Shown here: positions 58,615-64,000 of the stretch, in pieces
How the letters are laid out: every line of letters begins with the position of its first letter
How positions within the stretch are numbered: position 1 is the first letter of the stretch
Origin: CAWKAO01 sp963847665
Lineage (GTDB): Bacteria > Actinomycetota > Humimicrobiia > Humimicrobiales > Humimicrobiaceae
NCBI GenBank assembly: GCA_963847665.1
Contig: CAWKAO010000002.1
Coordinates: 434,001 to 498,000, forward strand
Direction: 5' to 3'
Length of the DNA stretch: 64,000 nucleotides
Made by a program: the position numbers and the translations under genes
Notes under the pieces: generated by a model
Databases searched by the model: none
What the model saw: only the letters and a program-made list of their open reading frames with translations
What the model was told of the DNA's origin: nothing

Positions 58615-59795
58615 ATGAAATTTTTAACAGCAGGTGAATCTCACGGAAGGTCTTTAAATCGTATAATCTCAAATTACCCTTCAGGTATGAACGATAGATA
58701 GCGATTATATTGATGGGGAACTTAAAAGACGTCAGTCAGGATATGGCAGGGGCGCCAGGATGAGTATAGAAAAAGACAGGGTAATGATATTATCCGGTGT
58801 AAATAAGAATAGATCTACAGGCTCTCCAGTATCTTTTTTAATAGAGAACAAAGATTATGAAAACTGGAAGGGAAGATCAAATCTGGAAGAGCGATCTACT
58901 TGATCCAAGACCGGGCCATGCAGACCTGCCGGGATTTATAAAATACAGGCTAAGTTCAATAAGAGAGGTAATAGAAAGAAGCAGCGCAAGAGAGACTGCT
59001 GCAAGGGTTTGTATTGGTGCTTTTGCAAAACTGATGCTCAGGGAATTAGGCATCTTTATAATAAGCTTTGTAGAACAGATCGGTGAAGAAAGTATTGATT
59101 ACAAAACTTTTGACCCAGCAGCGACCGGATCATTTAACCCTGAAAAAAATAAAAAAGACAAGGCGCTTATAGAGACAATTGAAAAATCAGCTTTAAGGTG
59201 TCCGGATAAAACGGCAACATCCAGGATGATGGATCTTATTAAAAGGACTGAAGCAGAAGGCGATACGCTTGGAGGAGCTTTCAGGGTTTTTGCCACAGGA
59301 TTGCCACCAGGCATAGGTTCTTTTATCCAGTGGGACGAGAGGATCGATGGATTGCTTGCTGCATCTATCATGAGTATACCATCAATTAAGGCTGTAAGTT
59401 TTGGAAACGGTATCCTTTCCTCCGTTCTTAAAGGTTCTAAATTCCATGACGAAATATTTTATGATAAAAAAAGAGGTTATTTTAGAAGATCAAATAATGC
59501 AGGTGGTGTTGAGGGTGGTATGACAAATGGTGAAGTGGTCGATATCAGGGCAACAGTAAAACCTATTCCTACCACATCAAAAGGTCTGAGTACCGTCAAT
59601 ATTAAAAACAAGAAAGAAGCAACAAGCCTTAAAGAAAGATCTGATATCTGTGCTGTACCGAGCGCGGCTGTTGTTGCTGAAGCAATGGCTTCGATAACAA
59701 TAGCAAATGAGATACAAAAAAAGTTTGGTATAGATAACATAGAAGAGATCAAGACTAATTTTAATAATTATTTAAAATATATTAAAAATATCTGA
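58615..59795 (+). CDS. aroC: chorismate synthase AroC (frameshifted)
   Basis: AroC makes chorismate from EPSP using reduced flavin. It starts MKFLTAGESHGRSLN. An extra base near 58693 moves the reading to DYIDGELKRRQSGYGRGARM, and a second change near 58880-58905 leads to RPGHADLPGF. Later signatures SSARETAARV and NAGGVEGGMTNGE are intact in the long frame from 58857. Total length about 390 aa fits the family. Its stop overlaps aroK by one base. Confidence 0.93.
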
Positions 59796-60319
59796 TGCAA
59801 AAAAATATTTCCCTAATAGGTTTTATGGGTTCCGGTAAAAGTACTGTTGGAAAAATACTGGCAGAGCAATTAGATTTTTTATTTATTGACACTGATAGAG
59901 TGATCGAATTGGCAGAAAACAGAAGTATCCCTGAAATATTCAGATCTAATGGTGAAGGTTATTTCAGGGACATTGAAAGTGATGTGATATCAAAACTTTA
60001 TAAAAACAAGAAATGTGTCTTTGCCTGCGGGGGAGGAGTGATCATAAGGGATGCAAATATGCAGATAATTTCGGATAACAGCACTGTTGTATATCTTTGT
60101 ATCTCTCCTGAAAAAGCTTATGAACGTTTGAAGGATTCTGAAGACAGGCCCATGCTTGACGCAGGAGACAGACTTGACAGGATAAATAAACTTATAGAAT
60201 CAAGACAGGAACTGTATTTAAAGTATGCTGATATTGTGTTAGAACCCGGGGAAAAGGATCCTGTAGAAATAGGCAAAGAGATACTTCTATTATTAAAAAA
60301 GATTGATAACGATAATTAA
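59795..60319 (+). CDS. aroK: shikimate kinase AroK
   Basis: AroK phosphorylates shikimate. It has the P-loop GFMGSGKSTVGK, the shikimate site DTDRVIE, GEGYFRDIE and CGGGVIIRD, and the lid Arg in DRPML. At 174 aa it is full length. ATG 59795 overlaps the aroC stop. Confidence 0.95.
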   Translation: MQKNISLIGFMGSGKSTVGKILAEQLDFLFIDTDRVIELAENRSIPEIFRSNGEGYFRDIESDVISKLYKNKKCVFACGGGVIIRDANMQIISDNSTVVYLCISPEKAYERLKDSEDRPMLDAGDRLDRINKLIESRQELYLKYADIVLEPGEKDPVEIGKEILLLLKKIDNDN

Positions 60320-60343
60320 AATTGCTGGATTGGTTTATAACAC

Positions 60344-61469
60344 ATGAAAAAGATAAAGATAAATACCAAGCTGAGGAATATATGAAATTCTCATACAACG
60401 TGATTTTTTTTCAGGGGCAGGATCATCTGCACTGATAAAAAAGCAATTTCCTGAAATTGATAAAATAGTCCTGATAACAAATGATAAAGTCTTGTCAATA
60501 TATAAAGCCAAGATGAATCAGATCCTTTCTTCTTTTTCACTTGATAATACTATGATCATAATCCCGGACGGGGAAGACCAGAAAAATCTTAGAAACACAG
60601 AGAAAATCTATAACAAGATGCTTGATTTCAATGTTCACAGAAACGACCTTGTTATTGCTTTTGGAGGCGGAGTTATCGGGGACCTTGCAGGATTTGCAGC
60701 AGCTACTTATCACAGGGGATTAAAGCTTCTTCACATTCCGACTACAATCATATCCCAGGTCGACAGCAGCATCGGAGGAAAAGTAGTTGTAAACCTTAGA
60801 GATTATAAGAATATAATAGGCAGTTTTTACCAGCCTCATTCCGTAATAATAGACCCTTCCTTCCTTTCTACATTGGATAAAAAACAGGTGATCAATGGAT
60901 TAGGCGAGATCGTAAAGTACGGGATAATTTTTGATAAGAAAATACTTGACCTTCTCCAAAAGATATTTGAAAAAAAAGATATTCAAGAGAAGGGATTGCC
61001 AGGTCTGGTCGAAGATAGGGATTTTGATGAAATCATATATAGTTGCTGCAATATCAAGTCCTCTGTTATACAGGCCGATGAGTTCGATAATGATTATAGA
61101 AATTTGCTTAATTTTGGGCATACATTTGGACATGCTATCGAAAAATCAACAGGTTTGAAAAAAATAAATCACGGTATGGCTGTTGCAATCGGTATGATAC
61201 TGGCTATGGATATATCAACAAGAATAGGTTTTCTGGAAAAAGATATAAAAAACAATATTATTAAACTTTATAAGATCCTTGGCCTCCCATTTTCAATACC
61301 GAAAATAGATGCAGATATTATTTTATCTGCAATGAAGTCCGATAAAAAATTTACATCCTCAAGAAATAAATTTATATTATTAAAAGGTATCAATAAACCT
61401 GTTTTCCATTATGACCTGGACTATGGGCTCATCAGGGATTCTATAATGGAAAATATGTCAGGAGATTAA
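60344..61469 (+). CDS. aroB: 3-dehydroquinate synthase AroB (frameshift near start)
   Basis: AroB converts DAHP to 3-dehydroquinate with NAD and zinc. It has ALIKKQFPEIDKIVLITND, GGGVIGDLAGFAAATYHRG, the metal site in GEIVKYGII and NFGHTFGHAIE, and INHGMAVAIGM. The unbroken frame starts at 60492, too late for the NAD-binding domain. ATG 60344 (MKKIKINTKLRN) joins the upstream part if one base near 60378 is removed, giving about 375 aa. Confidence 0.92.
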
Positions 61470-61470
61470 T

Positions 61471-61902
61471 ATGAAAAAAGTTCTGATCATAAACGGACCA
61501 AACTTAAATCTGCTTGGAAAAAGGGAAACGGAGATCTATGATGTCAAAAGTTTTGAACAGATCTATAAGGAACTGAAAAGTTTTTCTGAAGAAAACGATA
61601 TCGCACTTTCATATTACCAGTCCAATTTAGAAGGAGACATCATCAATAAAATGCATGAGTGTATGGGAACGATCGACTATATCGTCCTTAATGCTGGTGC
61701 ACTCACGCACTACAGCTACAGCCTATTTGACGCAATCAAGGCCATTAAAATCCCTACAATAGAGGTCCATATCACTAATATATTCGCAAGGGAACAATGG
61801 AGGGAAAAGTCAGTGATATCTCCTGCAGTACTGGGAGTTATAAGTGGACTTGGCCCTGCAGTATATAAGCTGGCACTTATTTATATCAGCGAAAATAAAT
61901 AA
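61471..61902 (+). CDS. aroQ: type II 3-dehydroquinate dehydratase AroQ
   Basis: This dodecameric enzyme dehydrates 3-dehydroquinate by the anti route. It has the motif NGPNLNLLGKRETEIY, the catalytic Tyr in that region, QSNLEGDIINK, NAGALTHYSYSLFDA and EVHITNIFAREQWR. At 143 aa it is normal. It is co-transcribed with aroB, whose stop is 1 base away. Confidence 0.96.
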   Translation: MKKVLIINGPNLNLLGKRETEIYDVKSFEQIYKELKSFSEENDIALSYYQSNLEGDIINKMHECMGTIDYIVLNAGALTHYSYSLFDAIKAIKIPTIEVHITNIFAREQWREKSVISPAVLGVISGLGPAVYKLALIYISENK

Positions 61903-61953
61903 AATACTGGATAGATAAAAATATGATCAACAGGTTATATTTTATGGAAACTG

Positions 61954-63132
61954 ATGGACATGATAAGAAAAACCGATATTATTGATAAAAAACCAGAATA
62001 TTTTAAAAAAAGACTTTCTGGACTTAGAAAAATAATGGAAAAAAAAGCCGTTGATGGCTATATCATTTGCAAAGCTGAAAACATTTACTATCTTACAGGG
62101 TTTTATGCGAAGGATTCTGGTGCCGTACTTTTAATATTTGCTGACAGCATTTATCTTATCGCTCACTTTATTTTTTTCGAACAGGCTAAAAATAGCGTCT
62201 GCCTGGACGATCTTGAGATCATCAAATTTATTTCAGACAGGAAAGAAAAAATCGCTGAAATCATAAGTAGCATACCTTCAAAAACCATAGCTATCGAAGG
62301 CAGCAATACCACTTATGATAATTATAAAAATTTTTCTAATATATTAAAAAAAAATGATAAAAAAATAAAAAATATTTCCGGGGTCATTGAAGAATTACGG
62401 TCCATAAAAGACAAGATGGAAATAGAAAATATCGAGAAGTCCTGTGTGATCATGGACCGGGTGTTAAAGTTTTTATTAGAAAGCAGTTTTGCTGACCTTT
62501 CATCGTTAAGTGAGATAGGTCTTGCAATGAAGATTGAGAATAAAATGATAGAACTTGGATCATCAGGTAAAGCCTTTGAATTAATAGTGGCAGGAAATAA
62601 AGTATCTTCCATTCCCCATCATCAATCTGGCCAGGATCTATTAAAAGAAGGAATATTACTGATGGACCTCGGTTGCGTTCTTGACCACTACTGTTCTGAT
62701 ATAACCAGGACAGTATTTCTTGATAGAGATCGATCAGGAGGACCCGTATCTTTAAATAGAAAAGAAGTTTCAAAATTAAAAGAGATTTATGATATAGTAT
62801 TGCAGGCTCAAATGACTGCGCTTGATTTTTGCAGGTCGGGAGTGGAATGCTGGGAAGTGGACAATGTAGCCAGAAAAATCATCTCTGACTCAGGTTATGA
62901 AGATAATTTTGGTCATGGACTGGGCCATGGTGTAGGACTTGAGGTCCATGAGATGCCCACAGTATCTTTAAAGGAAAAAAAACTGCTTCAAGATAATATG
63001 GTAGTGACAATTGAACCAGGCATATATATCGAGGGGTTAGGCGGAGTAAGAATAGAGGATATGGTAATAGTACAGAAGAACGGTTGCCGAAATCTTTATA
63101 AAACTCCAAAGACCCTTACGATAATAAGATAA
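61954..63132 (+). CDS. M24-family aminopeptidase (Xaa-Pro peptidase, PepP/PepQ-like)
   Basis: This binuclear metallopeptidase has an N-terminal creatinase-like domain (residues 15-150) and a pita-bread catalytic domain. Metal ligands are in LLMDLGCVLDHYCSDITRT, GHGLGHGVGLEVHE, VTIEPGIYI and VRIEDMV. At 392 aa it is slightly long. The start may be ATG 61954 or 61960. It commonly precedes efp in Gram-positive-type genomes. Confidence 0.9.
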   Translation: MDMIRKTDIIDKKPEYFKKRLSGLRKIMEKKAVDGYIICKAENIYYLTGFYAKDSGAVLLIFADSIYLIAHFIFFEQAKNSVCLDDLEIIKFISDRKEKIAEIISSIPSKTIAIEGSNTTYDNYKNFSNILKKNDKKIKNISGVIEELRSIKDKMEIENIEKSCVIMDRVLKFLLESSFADLSSLSEIGLAMKIENKMIELGSSGKAFELIVAGNKVSSIPHHQSGQDLLKEGILLMDLGCVLDHYCSDITRTVFLDRDRSGGPVSLNRKEVSKLKEIYDIVLQAQMTALDFCRSGVECWEVDNVARKIISDSGYEDNFGHGLGHGVGLEVHEMPTVSLKEKKLLQDNMVVTIEPGIYIEGLGGVRIEDMVIVQKNGCRNLYKTPKTLTIIR

Positions 63133-63193
63133 TATTAATATATTTTTTTAAAATACTATTATCTATAAATATGAAGTTTTAAGGGGTAATTCT

Positions 63194-63754
63194 ATGATAA
63201 CGACTAATGATCTAAAAAATGGCATGACAATAAATTATGAAGACACACTTTTTGAAGTTTTATATTTTCAGCATGTAAAACCAGGAAAAGGCGGGGCTTT
63301 CGTCAGGACAAAACTTAAAAACCTTGATTCAGGAGCTATAATAGAGAAGACCTTTCGTGCTGGAGAAAAAGTGGAAAAAGCAGTACTCGAAACTAAAAAA
63401 ATGCAATTTTTATACAAAGATGAACACTATAATTTTATGGATATAGATACTTATGAACAGATCATACTTGATAGCGAGCATATTGGAGAAAATCAAAAAT
63501 TTTTGCTTGAGAACTTGGAGATCAACATGACTTTTTATAAAGGCAATGCCATATCCATTGATCTACCACTTTCAATCGAAGCAGAGGTAATTGAAACTGA
63601 ACCCGGTGTAAAAGGTGACACAGTCAGTAGCACTTTTAAACCCGCAAAGATCGCTACAGGTGCAAGCTTACAGGTTCCTCTTTTTATCAATGTAGGAGAT
63701 ACCGTCAAAATAGATACAAGAACCGGGGAATATATTACTAGAATAAGTAAATAA
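63194..63754 (+). CDS. efp: translation elongation factor P
   Basis: EF-P relieves stalling at polyproline. It has three beta domains in 186 aa. The tip loop PGKGGAFVRTK carries the Lys that is modified in many bacteria, and the C-terminal signature is KIDTRTGEYITR. A ggggtaa site precedes the ATG. No epmA or epmB-like modification gene is in the window. Confidence 0.96.
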   Translation: MITTNDLKNGMTINYEDTLFEVLYFQHVKPGKGGAFVRTKLKNLDSGAIIEKTFRAGEKVEKAVLETKKMQFLYKDEHYNFMDIDTYEQIILDSEHIGENQKFLLENLEINMTFYKGNAISIDLPLSIEAEVIETEPGVKGDTVSSTFKPAKIATGASLQVPLFINVGDTVKIDTRTGEYITRISK

Positions 63755-63817
63755 AACTCTAAAATATTACTAAATATGCACAATTATATATTTGTGCAAT
63801 AAAAAAATAGGTATATA

Positions 63818-64000
63818 ATGTATACTAAGATCACTCGAAGAAAAGCCAGGGAAGATGCTGTAATAATACTGTATCAAAGCGATTTGCTTTCTAAAGATGT
63901 CCAGGAGATCATAGAGACAGACCTCCTCTTTGAAAAAAAAATCGAAGACTTCACTGAAAGGATCGTAATTGGTGTTTCTAATAATTCTGCACTTATAGAT
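63818..64000 (+). CDS. nusB: transcription antitermination factor NusB (partial)
   Basis: Only the first 61 codons are in the window. The N-terminus (TKITRRKAREDAVIILYQSDL) is typical of NusB, which binds boxA RNA during rRNA transcription. The order efp-nusB matches many Gram-positive-related genomes. The gene continues past the right edge. Confidence 0.88.
   Translation, partial: MYTKITRRKAREDAVIILYQSDLLSKDVQEIIETDLLFEKKIEDFTERIVIGVSNNSALID

Noticed and set aside
1264..60380. Programmed ribosomal frameshifting as the cause of the many frame changes
   Set aside because: The sites share no slippery heptamer or common stop context, and they occur in unrelated housekeeping genes that are not known to need recoding.

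Overview
The window is AT-rich, densely coded bacterial chromosome. It reads as an anaerobic, Gram-positive-related lineage. The gene order yebC-ruvCAB-queA-tgt-yajC-secDF-recJ-rel-hisS-aspS-alaS-ruvX-mltG, followed by aroE-prepilin peptidase-aroCKBQ-pepP-efp-nusB, is typical of Firmicutes and deep-branching Actinobacteriota. A reversible NAD(P)-linked [NiFe]-hydrogenase, a B12-dependent acyl-CoA mutase and a beta-glucosidase fit a fermentative or syntrophic life. The taxonomic placement is inference from gene order. No rRNA, tRNA, CRISPR array or insertion sequence was found.

Layout. 0.1-5.2 kb: a group 3b-like [NiFe]-hydrogenase operon (NuoE-like protein, stand-alone receiver domain, Fe-S, flavin, small and large subunits). 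5.3-13 kb: a glutamate synthase/NfnB-like flavoprotein, a hydrogenase maturation protease, hypE-hypD-hypC, a PerR-like Fur regulator and hypF. hypA and hypB are not in the window. 13-15.6 kb: a YghO-like acetyltransferase and an unusual NDK-like protein. 15.7-20.8 kb: a GntR regulator, a phosphotransacetylase, a MeaB GTPase and a two-subunit B12 mutase with unusual active-site residues. 20.8-32 kb: msrB, a UvrD-type helicase, a GH1 glycosidase, two unknown genes that share a motif, an ICMT-like protein, an anchored CBM9-like protein, an EF-G paralogue, lemA and an HtpX-like protease. 32-49.8 kb: pdxST, then the Holliday-junction, queuosine, Sec, stringent-response and aminoacyl-tRNA synthetase block. 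50-64 kb: alaS, ruvX, mltG, a methyltransferase, a U32 protease, acylphosphatase, the shikimate genes, a prepilin peptidase, pepP, efp and the start of nusB.

How the genes work together. The hyp genes and the protease mature the hydrogenase, which exchanges electrons between H2 and NAD(P)H. The mutase cluster probably rearranges an acyl-CoA, and the phosphotransacetylase could conserve its energy as an acyl phosphate. The shikimate block covers four consecutive steps (aroB, aroQ, aroE, aroK) plus chorismate synthase.

A strong caveat is that at least a dozen conserved genes are interrupted by one-base frame changes, nearly all of them extra bases. alaS, ruvX and mltG (50.2-54.5 kb) are the worst, while about 27 kb in the middle (21.5-48.5 kb) shows none. 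I read this as uneven, unpolished sequence rather than gene decay. I give single spans for these genes and flag them as frameshifted. Only the most heavily broken ones are typed as pseudogene.
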